Source: Arachidicoccus ginsenosidivorans
GTDB lineage: Bacteria > Bacteroidota > Bacteroidia > Chitinophagales > Chitinophagaceae
Length of the DNA stretch: 64,000 nucleotides
Reading direction: 5' to 3'
Assembly (NCBI RefSeq): GCF_007971385.1
Contig: NZ_CP042434.1
Location: forward strand, 1-64,000
The notes below the pieces were generated by a model. That model was not told where the DNA came from. It worked only from the letters and a program-made list of their open reading frames with translations, and searched no databases. The translations under genes and the position numbers were made by a program. Shown one piece after another: positions 53,093-63,860 of the stretch (position 1 is the first letter of the stretch; each line of letters starts with the position of its first letter).

Positions 53093-56000
53093 TTAAAAAC
53101 TAAAATTTAAACCCGCATTAATTACTTTTTGCTGTGGGTAGGTTCCGGTACCGCCATCAGCAATCTCAGGGTCAAAAATCTTTAGTTTATCCCAGGTGAA
53201 CAGATTTATACCGTTTACAAAAATCCGGGCATTATCAATGCCAATTGTTTTTAACCAGCTTTTAGGGAAGCTATAGCCCAACTCAAAGGTTTTAAGTCTG
53301 AGATAATTGCCAGAACGTACCCAAAAGGTGGAGGGTTCCTGATTATTCGTATTTACCTGTGAAGACATTCTTGGATAATCATAATGCCCGTCGGGGTTGG
53401 AAGCAACCCAATGATTGTCTTTTACGTCGGCGAGCACCCCGGCAAATCGATCAAAGGGGAAAATACCACTTCCTATTGTCATTATTGAACCCCCTAATCC
53501 TGATTGAAAGAATATACTTGCATCCAAGTTTTTATAGTGATAACCCAGGCTTAATCCCAAGGTTGTTGTGGGCGTAGGGCTACCTGGAATAAACCCCTTG
53601 TCCAGGCTGTTGATAATGTTATCCCCGTTTAAATCTTTATATTTGATATCGCCAGGTTGAACTTGTCCAAAAAATGACTGGTCTGGACTATTTGCAATAT
53701 CTTCTGCACTCTTAAAAAAGCCTAAAGCTGTGTATCCATTGTGCTGCATTATCTGTGTACCTGTTACGGCCTGCCATTCCCTTCCGGTAAAATCCGGTTC
53801 AGCATAATAGATAATTTTGTTTTGGGCATATGAGGCATTAAAACGAACAAAATAACCTTGGTTACCAAAGTCTTTTCGATGTTCCAAAGAAACTTCAAAC
53901 CCATGATTATTGATAATCCCTCCATTGGTTGGTGGTATATCGATTAAACCCAAAGTGGCTGGAACCAAAAGAGAGGTCAGCAATATATTATTTCGATGGT
54001 TCCAAAAATAATCGGCAGTAATGGAGAGTTCATTTTTCCATAGGCCAATATCTAACCCGACATTGGCATTTTTGGACTTCTCCCAGGTAATATCTGGGTT
54101 ACCGGTCTGGACTTCATGCGCACCGCTGTAACTATTGCCATCTCTGTTTTGGCCAAAAACATATCCATCGTCTGATATGGTCCAGGTAGACATATAAAGA
54201 AAACGGTCTCCACCAATCCGGTCATTCCCTACAATTCCATAAGATCCTCTTATCTTTAAATGATCAACAAACTGCCAGGCTGGATTATCTGCCATGAATT
54301 TCTCTTTGCTGATTTCCCAACCAGCGGAAACTGCAGGAAAGAAGCCAAGTCTATGCCCGGCCGCAAAATTTTCACTTCCGTTATAGCCTGCATTGAGTTC
54401 CAGTAAATACCGGTCGTCGTAATTATAAGACACTCTTCCAACCAAACCGTCGTATTTATATGGGAGGCCGGCCACTGCATTGCCTTGTCCACCGCTTACA
54501 TCTGCAAAATAGCTGGATTGATTATAAACTAAAACGCCATGAACACCGTGTTTGCCAAATTGCCTGTCATAATTTAAATATAATTCAAGCGTAGTTCTCC
54601 TACGACCATTGGCGCCTACATCATAGCCCAGGGTGCCATCACCTTGTCTGATCGTCTCGTACGTCCCGGAGGCGGCAAGGTCTGTAACTGTATCTGCTGA
54701 CACACCAGGCAATAATAAATACTCATAGGTTGATCCATTTAGGGATCTGGTTACATTTCTGTAATTTAGGTTATCAAAGGAAAGCCGAACCCTTGAGCTC
54801 AACCCTGGAAGGAAGTAATGCATATCCCATTTAAAGCCAGCGGTTGATTGTAATTGGGTTTCAAATAGGCGCTGATAACCAGAATTCACCAACAGTTCAT
54901 ATGGTGAGGTAACATTTGGTCTACCCGGCACTGACCCATCTGGATTCTCTAAGGGAAAATACCAGGAAGGAATCTGCTTCATGTCATTGAAAATGGATTG
55001 TGCAGAGGTACCGGGGTAGTTTCGATCCCTTACAATTGCGCCTAAATTAAGCTCCATCGTAAGATCCTTTGTGATTTGAAGATCAATATTGGATCTGAAG
55101 TTATATTTATTGGTTACGGCCTGTATATCATATTGGTTAATCTGATTTTCAAAATTGTACAAGCCATTTTGCCGTAAATACGACATGGATACAAAGTATT
55201 TGGCAAAATTATTTCCTCCTGTCACATTCAGGTTACCTTGGGTCATCAGTGAATACGGCTTTAGCATCACATCCATCCAATCAACATCAGGGTATAAATA
55301 CTTATAGGCAGGGCTGGATCTGTCTTTATAGAGATTTATAATAGAGTCTGTATATTGAGTCGTACTAAGTCCATCATTTTCAAGGCCTTCTCTAAAAAGA
55401 TGCAACGCATCATAAGAGTTAGCATATTTAGGTAGTCTTGTGGGGGATTGCCAACCGTTTTGACCGGTAACACTAATGGACGGTTTTGCATTTTTCCCTC
55501 TTCTTGTCGTTACTAAAATAACGCCGTTCGCGCCCTTAATCCCATATATGGCTGTAGAGGCGGCGTCTTTTAATATGGTTATATCTGAAATTTCATTTGG
55601 ATCCAGATTTGAGAAGTCCCGCTCTATTCCATCTACTAAAACCAATGGAGTATTACTGCCTGTGGTGCCAAGGCCTCTTATATATAAATTTGAACCATCC
55701 GCTCCAGGTTCCCCACTATTTTGAATGGCGATCAATCCTGGTAAGCGGCCGGCTACTGCATTGCTTAAGTTTGCTACTGGGCTTTGGCGCAGATCTTTCT
55801 GGCCAATTGACGCAATAGCCCCCGTAACATCAGATCGCTTTTGCGTTCCATAACCGACAATGACAATATCATCCAGATTATTATTGGTATTTAAGAGCAT
55901 GACTGTCAATTCTTGCTCATCATTGACAGTTAGCTCTTTTGAGCTATAGCCTAAATGAGAAATGACCAGGATATCCCCTTTTTTTACCGCTATAACAAAA

Positions 56001-56506
56001 TTGCCATTACCATCTGTCAAAGTACCTTTATTGGTGCCTTTAATTAGGATAGATGCCCCAGCTATTGGTATACCAGTAGTGTCTTCCACCACCCCTGTTA
56101 TAACCCTTTGTTGTATAATACTTTCGGGGATTTTTGATCTTCTCGCACTGGGAATAATATAAACAAATTTATCTTCGATCCGGTAGGTAAATGGCTGATC
56201 GCTTAAAATCATGTCCAGCGCATGAGCCAAGGTGCTACTATTAATATTTACAGAAACAGGATGCGCTTTTTCAACTAGCTTATCGGACCAAAGAAAAGCA
56301 TACCCAGTTTGATGCTCCAATGATTTTAGCGCCTCTTTCAATGTGATGTGGGACTTTTTGAGTGTTACAGATTGAGCGGTGGTCCTGGCACTTACCTGTA
56401 ACATTGTTGCCAGCAAAATAATTACAATTAAACGCATTGCTTTAAAAAATTTAGAATACAAGCATGCACAAGCGCCTAGTTTTTTGGGTAAAGAATAATA
56501 TTCCAT
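53093..56506 (-). CDS. SusC/RagA receptor with N-terminal STN signalling domain
   Basis: Intact 1,137-residue TonB-linked receptor. The signal ('IVIILLATMLQVSARTTAQ') is followed by an STN domain ('LKEALKSLEHQTGYAFLWSD', 'FTYRIEDKFVYIIP'), which in this class contacts a FecR-type anti-sigma factor. Then come the CarboxypepD_reg domain ('ITGVVEDTTGIPIAGASILI'), the plug ('AVAGRLPGLIAIQNSGEPG', 'TPLVLVDGIERDFSNLDP', 'TAIYGIKGANGVILVTTRRG') and a complete barrel ending 'QKVINAGLNFSF'. The matching FecR and sigma genes lie directly upstream, so import is probably coupled to transcriptional activation. Unlike other large genes here it has no frame break over 3.4 kb. Confidence 0.97.
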   Translation of the reverse strand: MEYYSLPKKLGACACLYSKFFKAMRLIVIILLATMLQVSARTTAQSVTLKKSHITLKEALKSLEHQTGYAFLWSDKLVEKAHPVSVNINSSTLAHALDMILSDQPFTYRIEDKFVYIIPSARRSKIPESIIQQRVITGVVEDTTGIPIAGASILIKGTNKGTLTDGNGNFVIAVKKGDILVISHLGYSSKELTVNDEQELTVMLLNTNNNLDDIVIVGYGTQKRSDVTGAIASIGQKDLRQSPVANLSNAVAGRLPGLIAIQNSGEPGADGSNLYIRGLGTTGSNTPLVLVDGIERDFSNLDPNEISDITILKDAASTAIYGIKGANGVILVTTRRGKNAKPSISVTGQNGWQSPTRLPKYANSYDALHLFREGLENDGLSTTQYTDSIINLYKDRSSPAYKYLYPDVDWMDVMLKPYSLMTQGNLNVTGGNNFAKYFVSMSYLRQNGLYNFENQINQYDIQAVTNKYNFRSNIDLQITKDLTMELNLGAIVRDRNYPGTSAQSIFNDMKQIPSWYFPLENPDGSVPGRPNVTSPYELLVNSGYQRLFETQLQSTAGFKWDMHYFLPGLSSRVRLSFDNLNYRNVTRSLNGSTYEYLLLPGVSADTVTDLAASGTYETIRQGDGTLGYDVGANGRRRTTLELYLNYDRQFGKHGVHGVLVYNQSSYFADVSGGQGNAVAGLPYKYDGLVGRVSYNYDDRYLLELNAGYNGSENFAAGHRLGFFPAVSAGWEISKEKFMADNPAWQFVDHLKIRGSYGIVGNDRIGGDRFLYMSTWTISDDGYVFGQNRDGNSYSGAHEVQTGNPDITWEKSKNANVGLDIGLWKNELSITADYFWNHRNNILLTSLLVPATLGLIDIPPTNGGIINNHGFEVSLEHRKDFGNQGYFVRFNASYAQNKIIYYAEPDFTGREWQAVTGTQIMQHNGYTALGFFKSAEDIANSPDQSFFGQVQPGDIKYKDLNGDNIINSLDKGFIPGSPTPTTTLGLSLGYHYKNLDASIFFQSGLGGSIMTIGSGIFPFDRFAGVLADVKDNHWVASNPDGHYDYPRMSSQVNTNNQEPSTFWVRSGNYLRLKTFELGYSFPKSWLKTIGIDNARIFVNGINLFTWDKLKIFDPEIADGGTGTYPQQKVINAGLNFSF

Positions 56507-56678
56507 ACTTTTGTAGAATTAGGGTTAAATAAATAACGGATACAATACAGCGTAGATGTTTGAACATTGACCTTACTTCTGGAGGGAGCAATTGCAGTTG
56601 CTTCCTCTTTATTTATGGTCATTCAATGAAATGTTTAATTCAAGTTTTAAAGGGCATAACTCATTGTTTTAATTTTGA

Positions 56679-57845
56679 TTAGAATATTTTAGAGATTATT
56701 AAAGTGCGGTTTTTAAGTTGACAATCAACGCCATTTGCCTTTAGCGCTGCAAGAATTTGAGTCAATGGAACCTTTCTGTTTAAATTTCCACTAAAGGTCT
56801 GTTTAGGTATTTCAGTTTTATATATAATATCAACATCATACCATCTGGAAACTTCTCTTAAAAATGCATGAACGTCCATGTTTTCCATGGGAAGCTTTCC
56901 GTTCATCCAGGCGGTTGCAACCTGCGCATCTACCTTTTTCACTACAATTTCACCTGCCTTATTCACAACGCCTTGCTGGCCAGGCTTTAGCTTGGCTGAA
57001 CGCTTGTCATTGTTTAACTGAATAGCTCCCTCCAACAATGTAGCATAAGTGGCTGGTTCATCTTTATAGGCCATTACGTTAAAATGTGTTCCCAGCACTT
57101 TTATCTCAGTTCCTTCTGCTTTTACGATAAAAGGATGTGCAGCATCTTTTGCTACTTCAAAGTATGCTTCTCCTGTAAGCTGAACTACCCTTGTGGAACC
57201 ATTAAAAGTCACGGGAAACCTAAGTGAAGAGGCGGCATTCAGCCACACTTTTGTCCCATCAGCCAGACGCATTTCTGGCGCCTGTTGCCCTCTTTGAGTA
57301 ACAAGTGTACTATAAACCTGCAGGCCAGCTACCCTATCCAAATTTACCTTTTGCCCGTTGTCCTTTATCAAAAATAACCTTGAATTGGACACTTGAATGC
57401 TCTTTATAGAACTGGATAACGAACTGTCTAAAGCAACCGTTTTCCCATCAGGTAATACAATACTGGCACTGGTAGAACCAGGTCTTACAACGATATTGGT
57501 CGATAATGCTACTTTTTGTTTTTCCACCTGTCTGGCTTGCCAAAAATAAAATAGTCCAAAAGCAAGGCTTACTGCAGCTGCGACCAAACCCCATTTTAAA
57601 ATCACGCTCTTTTTCCAAGCCATACCTTTAGTAGATAAAGGAGGTGTTGTTAATTGCTCACCTATATTTAGCTCAATTTCATTTTGTAAGCGATCCAACA
57701 CCTCCCGTCTCTGGTCTTCATCAAGCTCACTTGGACTACCTGCTGCGTACCTATCCAATAATGTATTTACCAACCTCAGTTCTGCTGGGTTGCATTGCCC
57801 TTTATAATACCTTTCTAGCAATATATCCAGTTCTTCTATTGTCAT
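56679..57845 (-). CDS. FecR-family anti-sigma factor
   Basis: Intact 388-residue inner-membrane regulator. The N-terminal cytoplasmic part ('EELDILLERYYKGQCNPAEL') holds the sigma factor. One membrane span follows ('ILKWGLVAAAVSLAFGLFYFW'), then the FecR periplasmic domain ('RLADGTKVWLNAASSLRFPV', 'RVVQLTGEAYFEVAKDAAHP', 'VLGTHFNVMAYKDEPATYAT'), and a C-terminal DUF4974-type domain ('VHAFLREVSRWYDVDIIYKT', 'LTQILAALKANGVDCQL') that meets the STN domain of SusC. It lies 55 bases after the sigma factor gene and 172 bases before SusC. Confidence 0.96.
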   Translation of the reverse strand: MTIEELDILLERYYKGQCNPAELRLVNTLLDRYAAGSPSELDEDQRREVLDRLQNEIELNIGEQLTTPPLSTKGMAWKKSVILKWGLVAAAVSLAFGLFYFWQARQVEKQKVALSTNIVVRPGSTSASIVLPDGKTVALDSSLSSSIKSIQVSNSRLFLIKDNGQKVNLDRVAGLQVYSTLVTQRGQQAPEMRLADGTKVWLNAASSLRFPVTFNGSTRVVQLTGEAYFEVAKDAAHPFIVKAEGTEIKVLGTHFNVMAYKDEPATYATLLEGAIQLNNDKRSAKLKPGQQGVVNKAGEIVVKKVDAQVATAWMNGKLPMENMDVHAFLREVSRWYDVDIIYKTEIPKQTFSGNLNRKVPLTQILAALKANGVDCQLKNRTLIISKIF

Positions 57846-57900
57846 TTATTAAGCTTACAGTATATAAGTATCCCAAAAGGTGGCTTGGGAGTATTCGATC

Positions 57901-58491
57901 TCAAAATATTTTTGACAAAATCAGTACAAGCACCAAATCTATTATACTTTTCTCACGGATAAAACGAAGGGCATTCTGGACAGTTTTTTTGACGGTACTT
58001 TCGGCAATATTGAGTTTTAAGCCAATTTCTCTGTGGGAAAGCTGCTGCTCCCTGCTCAACACAAAAACTTCTTTCATTCTAGCAGGCATTCCTTCTATGG
58101 CATTTTTTATGGAATTATCCAATTGGTGATGTTCCAAGCTGGTGGCAGGGGAGTTATGCTCAATTTGCGGCAAATATTGAATAAGCTCTCCGAGAATTTC
58201 CCTTTTGCGTTGAAGGTGATGAATATATTTGGCCGCCCTGAATCTGACAGCCTGGTACAGCCATGCTTTTATAGAGTGGCTGAATTCCAACTCAAAGCGC
58301 CGATTCCAAAGGGACATAAATATATCTTGGATTATATCAGCGGCTTCTTCTTTGTCCTGGATTAATTTAAAGGCAAAATCAAATAAAGGTTCATGATAGC
58401 GGTTAAATAATGCGGCAAATGCATCAAGGTCTCCTTGGCACATCATTTTGGACAACTTTTCATCATCATATTTACTATAGGTAAAATCCAT
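57901..58491 (-). CDS. ECF-type RNA polymerase sigma factor
   Basis: Intact 196-residue sigma-70 family ECF factor. Region 2 'DAFAALFNRYHEPLFDFAFK' and 'DIIQDIFMSLWNRRFEL', region 4 'MPARMKEVFVLSREQQLSHREIG' and 'LNIAESTVKKTVQNALRFI'. It should activate the SusC-SusD genes next to it when FecR is relieved by the STN-type receptor. The C-terminus is a short hydrophobic stretch ('IIDLVLVLILSKIF'), common in Bacteroidota ECFs. First gene of the cascade. Confidence 0.96.
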   Translation of the reverse strand: MDFTYSKYDDEKLSKMMCQGDLDAFAALFNRYHEPLFDFAFKLIQDKEEAADIIQDIFMSLWNRRFELEFSHSIKAWLYQAVRFRAAKYIHHLQRKREILGELIQYLPQIEHNSPATSLEHHQLDNSIKNAIEGMPARMKEVFVLSREQQLSHREIGLKLNIAESTVKKTVQNALRFIREKSIIDLVLVLILSKIF

Positions 58492-58701
58492 TTAGTTCAA
58501 AACTACAAAGCGGATAATATTTGCTTTTCGCACTGATTATATTATAAACAATTACAAATTCAAATGAAAGATAAAGGTTTTTATTGTTTTATTTAACGTT
58601 ATTTAAGATTCATTTAAAATTGTTTTAAAAAACTTGTTCCCATATTAATTCCCTGTTCAGCCTGAACTGCCCTTAGAACCAAAAGAGCCCAGCATTAAAT
58701 T

Positions 58702-58746
58702 AATAACCCGTCAAATATTTATTGTTTAAACATTTGACGGGTTATT
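58702..58746 (-). terminator. Terminator after GH5-like gene (perfect 15-bp stem)
   Basis: Perfect 15-bp inverted repeat, AATAACCCGTCAAAT and ATTTGACGGGTTATT, with a 15-base loop, 43 bases beyond the stop of the GH5-like gene and upstream of the sigma factor gene on the same strand. It separates the two transcripts. Confidence 0.88.
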
Positions 58747-58788
58747 AAGTCAAGTCCTGTATACACATCTATCTAAAATAGCTCGTTA

Positions 58789-60045
58789 TCATTTCCCATT
58801 TAATTTCTTAATCAAGCCTACCTCATCTTGCTTGTAAGGGGTAAAGTCCTTCCTAAATATATCATGAAACCAAAGTTTTGGTTCTCCTCCATTTGGCATT
58901 GGATTATCCCAAGCATAGATAGTATTGCTTTTTCCTTCAACAAACCCCCAATTAATGGCTCCAACATTTTCCTTCTTTAGCATAGGCAATGTATTGCTAA
59001 ACAAACTGCCTTTTGTTCTGGCCATATATTCAGTACAAATGAGCGGTTTACCAAATGCCTTTAATAATTCCACGACTCTTTTGTGCCACTCTGGCTTTTC
59101 ATAATCGTGATAGGTTATAATATCTGAATTGGCAATTTGTAGTTTATTCAAATCTTCTAAATCCCATTTCCAGAGTCCAGCCGTAATGGGTTGATCGGGT
59201 CTGACTGCCTGCGCCCATTTGAAAACGGCCTTAAGTAAGGGTAAAGACAAATTTTCTTTACCATTGTTCCCTGGTTCATTGTATAAATCCCAAGCCAGGA
59301 TTCGATTATCGTGTTTAAAGGTGGTCAGGATATCAGTGACATATTTTTCAAGTTCTGGGAAATTAGTTGTATCTGAAGATGCTGGCTGCCCAGGATCCTG
59401 TACCCAGCCTGAATTATGAACGCCTACTTTGGGTGCGGGCTGTTTTCCTGGATGTCCTTGTTTATTCCAGCAATCATCAAAAAAGACGAACATTGGCTTT
59501 ATGTGATGTTTATCAGCAATGGTTAAGAATTGCCCGATTCGTTTCTTAAAACCTTCTGCATCTTCTTTCCAAACAATACTATGCAAAAACACACGCATGG
59601 TATTAAAACCAATCGTTTCCGCTAACTGAAATTCTTTATCAATTAATTCTGGGCTAAAAGTTTCTTTCTGCCACATTTCTAGTTGGTTAATCGCATTGCT
59701 GGGAACATAATCGGCTCCAGTCAGCCATCCTTGCTTGGCATACCATTCATTGGCATGCTGCGCTGTCCAAACGGCAGCATTCACGGTATCATTCATTGTA
59801 TTTTTCTGCTGACTGGAAGTCGTACCATTCACATTTTCGGTCGTCCCTTTACTACCTGTCCAACAAGAATTCAACAATAGTCCTGCCACCACGGCAACAA
59901 TACCAAATTTAAAAATGCCTTTAAAAGTGCACGTTCCTTTTTGGTTTAGCATGAAATCGTTTTTATTTATATTTTTCACTCCTTGTGGCTCCCAATCTTT
60001 ACTTATGCACTCGATTGTTTTATGAACATTGCTGCTGGTCTTCAT
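58789..60045 (-). CDS. GH5-like endo-glycanase lipoprotein
   Basis: Intact 418-residue protein. Lipoprotein signal 'IVAVVAGLLLNSCWTGSKG' points to anchoring in the envelope. The frame starts at 60045; Met-32 (59952), closer to the signal, is an alternative start. TIM-barrel glycosidase with 'WLTGADYVPSNAINQLEMWQ', 'IGFNTMRVFLHSIVWKED', the probable acid/base in 'ILAWDLYNEPGNNGK' (conserved Asn-Glu-Pro), 'DIITYHDYEKPEWHKRV' and the probable nucleophile in 'PLICTEYMARTKGS'. The pattern fits clan GH-A and GH5-like enzymes; substrate (mannan, glucan or xylan) is not determinable. It is next to the sigma/FecR/SusCD set on the same strand but separated by a terminator. Confidence 0.85.
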   Translation of the reverse strand: MKTSSNVHKTIECISKDWEPQGVKNINKNDFMLNQKGTCTFKGIFKFGIVAVVAGLLLNSCWTGSKGTTENVNGTTSSQQKNTMNDTVNAAVWTAQHANEWYAKQGWLTGADYVPSNAINQLEMWQKETFSPELIDKEFQLAETIGFNTMRVFLHSIVWKEDAEGFKKRIGQFLTIADKHHIKPMFVFFDDCWNKQGHPGKQPAPKVGVHNSGWVQDPGQPASSDTTNFPELEKYVTDILTTFKHDNRILAWDLYNEPGNNGKENLSLPLLKAVFKWAQAVRPDQPITAGLWKWDLEDLNKLQIANSDIITYHDYEKPEWHKRVVELLKAFGKPLICTEYMARTKGSLFSNTLPMLKKENVGAINWGFVEGKSNTIYAWDNPMPNGGEPKLWFHDIFRKDFTPYKQDEVGLIKKLNGK

Positions 60046-60348
60046 CTTTAATATATTCTCTCTGTTTTATTTATAATTATTGCGTTAAATATCTGATTCC
60101 ACTTTTTAGTAAAAACTCATATACTTCATTCACTACTCTGTAAATTACTATATATCATACATTTATATTCGACAATATCCCCTATTCAAATTCACAGCTA
60201 CTAGGACAAATTTGACAAAGATTGATTATAGTTCAACAACATATCCTCTCATAAATTCAACAAATTTTATTATTTTCTATGTTTTTATTAAATCTTTGTC
60301 TTTAAAGGCTAACTTCGTTAAAGCTCAAACTAGACATATAAACAACAG

Positions 60349-63300
60349 ATGACCAGGCATAAAGTCGCATTTACTGCTATCAATAATTGGCGAATTCAAT
60401 TCTTTTGGTTCAGGCATTTAGTCAAAATGCCTTCACTAATAATTGGGATTCTGCTGTTGATATGCTTATTTAGCCCATTTTCTCCTATAAAGGCACAACC
60501 CTATTATTTCAGGCACTATCAAGTCGAGGATGGGTTATCCAATAATACAGTTTTTTGTTCTGAATTAGATAGACACGGATTTCTATGGCTAGGCACCAAA
60601 GATGGATTAGATTGTTTCAACGGATATAATTTTAAAGAATATAGAAGTGGGGATAGCGCCAAAGATTTAAAAGATAGCTATATCCGCAGTTTGTATTTAG
60701 ACACCTCAGGAGTCCGAGACCTGCTTTATATTGGCACACGAATTGGCGTTTTCAAATTTGACCCACTTAAAGAATCGTTCGATTTCATTTTAAAAACGGC
60801 TGGCGAGGTAGATGGCATAACTGAGGACAACTACGGTCGTCTCTGGGTCATTACAAACAAAAAACTCCTCTGTCTAAATCTGCGCACTTATAAAATATTA
60901 CCTGTGCCCGTAGTCCAAAATCTGGAAGCTACTGCTATTTGTAAAACACCAGGTGGGCAAATATGGGTGGCTACAGCTACAGGAGGTCTACACCAACTTC
61001 ATTATGACCTTGAGACAAATCATTTTACCCTAGAACATTATGAAGTTTTCAGGGCTGGCCATCATTTAAGCGCAAAATGGATCGAAAGGATTTACTCAAT
61101 GAAAGATGGCAGAATTCTTATTGGCACCGCTAACTTTGGCGCAAAACTCTTTGATCCAGAGACCAGATCTGTTAAAGACTTGCTTACCTATAATAGTGAA
61201 AATAACGGGATATTTGCCAGGGATTTTAAGGAAGTAGGCGACTCAGTCATTTGGATCGCCTCTGAATCCGGCATTTATATTTATAATCTACATACGGGTA
61301 GTTATCAAAACCTTAGTCAAAAAACAGGAGATTCCTATTCTTTAAGTGACAATGCTGTCTATTCATTAACGGTTGACAGAGAAGGGGTGTATGGGCGGGA
61401 ACCTATTCGGGAGGACTTAACTACTATGCGCACCCTTATAGCAATTTTCAAAAATATTATAGTAGTCAAAGTAGGGAAGGTTCCATTTCTGGTAATGTAG
61501 TCAGGGAAATCACCCAGGATAAATATGGAAATTTATGGATTGGAACAGAAGACGGTGGACTGAACAGGTTGAATCCGAATACAGGGAAAGTTAAACACTT
61601 CTTAGCCACAAACAAAAAAACCGATATCGCCTATCCGAATATCCATGCATTATTAGCATATGGAGATACGTTGCTTATTGGCACCTTTGAACATGGGCTT
61701 GATGTTTTGGACTTGAAAACAAACAAGGTCATCCGGCACTTCCCTGAGAAATATAACCAAACAAGCTTTCAACAAGTACTAAAAAGCAGTTTTATTGTAA
61801 GTCTCTGCCGCACACCTGACGGAACGATTTATGTCGGTACGCGTCTAGGTTTATACAAATATCACCCGTATCCCAATAAAAAAGGCAATTATTTTGAGCC
61901 AATCATCCCAAAACTGGGTGGCGCGTTTATTCACACCATAATGCTCGACAGTAAAGACCGCATATGGATAGGAACGATGGGTAGCGGGCTTTACTGTTAT
62001 AACCCAGCTTCAAAGGAGCTGCAAGCGTATTTGCACCAACAAGGCAATGAAACATCCATCAGCAATAACTGGATCACTTGTACTTTTGAGGACAATATGC
62101 ACCGCATCTGGGTTGGTACGGAAGGAGGCGGATTATGCCTGCAAAACAGCCATTCCGACAGTCTACATAAATTTAAAAAATTTACAGTCCAAGATGGTCT
62201 GCCCGCCAATACTATTTACAAAATATTACAGGATGAAAAAGGGCTATTATGGGTCACTACTTCCAGAGGGCTTATGAGTTGGAATACGCATACCAATAAA
62301 AAAGAAATTTTCACAACCGCTAATGGGCTGCTCAGCGATCAGTTTAATTACAACTCAGGTTTTAAGGATTCTTCGGGGAGATTATATTTTGGTTGTGTAA
62401 AAGGAATGATCAGTTTTAACCCTAACAATTTCTCTGAATCCAAATTTACAGCTCCATTATATATTACCTCCGTTCAAGCAGAAGGAATAGAAATTGCGTC
62501 CTGGAATGATTTACTTAATAGCAAGGTTGCTGAGGACAGCAACAGGGATAGGCTTCCTCACTTTATAGAAATTCCTCATAAAAAATCATCTCTAACCATC
62601 GAATTTGCAGCACTCTCCTATACTGCTCCTGAAATGCTGCAATATCAATACAAACTCGATGGACTGGATAATAACTGGACGTATCTAAGCAGAAACAGAA
62701 AGGTCTATTTTACCAATTTATCCCCTGGTGATTACACTTTTAGGGTAAAATCAACCAATGTAAGCGGTAAATGGAACAACAAGGAAGCCATATTGTATAT
62801 AAGAATATTGCCTGCCTTCTGGGAAAGCAATCTTGCCATTGTGCTTTACTGGTTGATTGGTCTAGGGATCTTAACACTTTTATTAAGGAGCTACCACGAC
62901 CGACAAAAAGAAAAAAATAAGCGGCTGGTCGAACATATGGCCTATGAAAAAGAAAAAGAGCTTTATGAGGCTAAAATAAACTTTTTCACCCATGTTACAC
63001 ATGAAATTAAAACTCCACTTACTCTAATCAAGGCGCCTTTAGAGAAAATAACCAAGCAAATCGACCAGTATCCTGCCATACAAAAGTATATAAGGATGAT
63101 TCAGCGCAATACTGTCCGGCTTATTGCACTGAGTGAGCAATTATTGGATTTTAGAAAAACCGAAGTTTCTGGTTATAATCTTAAATTTGAAAAGGTTAAT
63201 ATAAGTCAAATTTTAAATGAGATAAAACCAGATTTTAAAGCACTCACAAAGGAAAAAGGATTAAAGTTTAAAATGCAATTGCCTGAGGATTCCATAATAT

Positions 63301-63650
63301 TGGAAGCCGATAAGGATGCTTTAACGAAGATTTTGACGAACTTATTAGATAATGGGACTAAATATGCAGATACGAGGCTAGAGGCTATATTAACCGTAAA
63401 TGAAGCGACAAACCAGGTAATATTTAGTACAATTAATGACGGGCCAATAATCGATCCGATGGATAGTGAGCGTATATTTGAGCCATTTGTAAGGATGGAC
63501 ACTGCTAAAAGTAGTTCTGGAGCTGGGTTGGGACTTTCGCTGTGTCGGACGCTTGCAAGATTGCACCACGGTTCATTAAAGCTGGATTCGCAAACAGCCA
63601 CCATTAATAAATTTATTTTGACACTACCCTTGAATCAGAACATAAATTAA
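60349..63650 (+). CDS. Membrane sensor histidine kinase with reg_prop beta-propeller, no response regulator domain (one frame break)
   Basis: About 1,100 residues. Signal/anchor 'IIGILLLICLFSPFSPIKAQ', then periplasmic two-bladed propeller repeats of reg_prop type ('HYQVEDGLSNNTVF', 'RHGFLWLGTKDGLDCFNG', repeated as 'LWIGTEDGGLNRLNP', 'IWIGTMGSGLYCYNP'), a Y_Y_Y domain ('LDGLDNNWTYLSRNRKVYF'), a membrane span ('IVLYWLIGLGILTLLL'), HisKA with 'FFTHVTHEIKTPLTLIKAPL', and HATPase_c ('LTNLLDNGTKYAD', 'SGAGLGLSLCRTLARLHHGS'). The break at 61384-61387 (GGGG) is repaired by one G: 'DREGGVWAGTYSGGLNYYAH'. As given, the frames are 60349-61500 and 61569-63650. It stops right after the ATPase domain, so the REC and AraC-type output of hybrid two-component systems are absent. 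Confidence 0.88.
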
Positions 63651-63860
63651 AGGCAAAGCTTTAATCAAATGAACAGTAAAATTTCAAACTAAAAATAGCC
63701 AACGTCAAAATTCAAAAGTAACCTTATCACCTTCAATATTTAAAAATGTACCCATCCAGTAACTAAATATCTAACTTTAGCTAAGGATGGGTACAATTTT
63801 AAAGAATAAGTAAAGAGTGAGCAATACAAAATCATATTTCCCCACTACTATACCCATAAA
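63651..63860. other. Short convergent gap
   Basis: About 210 bases between the kinase stop and the SusD stop on the opposite strand. 'CCCATCC' and 'GGATGGG' near 63750-63790 can pair into a small stem, possibly a shared terminator; no gene is seen. A missing output domain of the kinase is not encoded here in any frame I could find. Confidence 0.45.
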
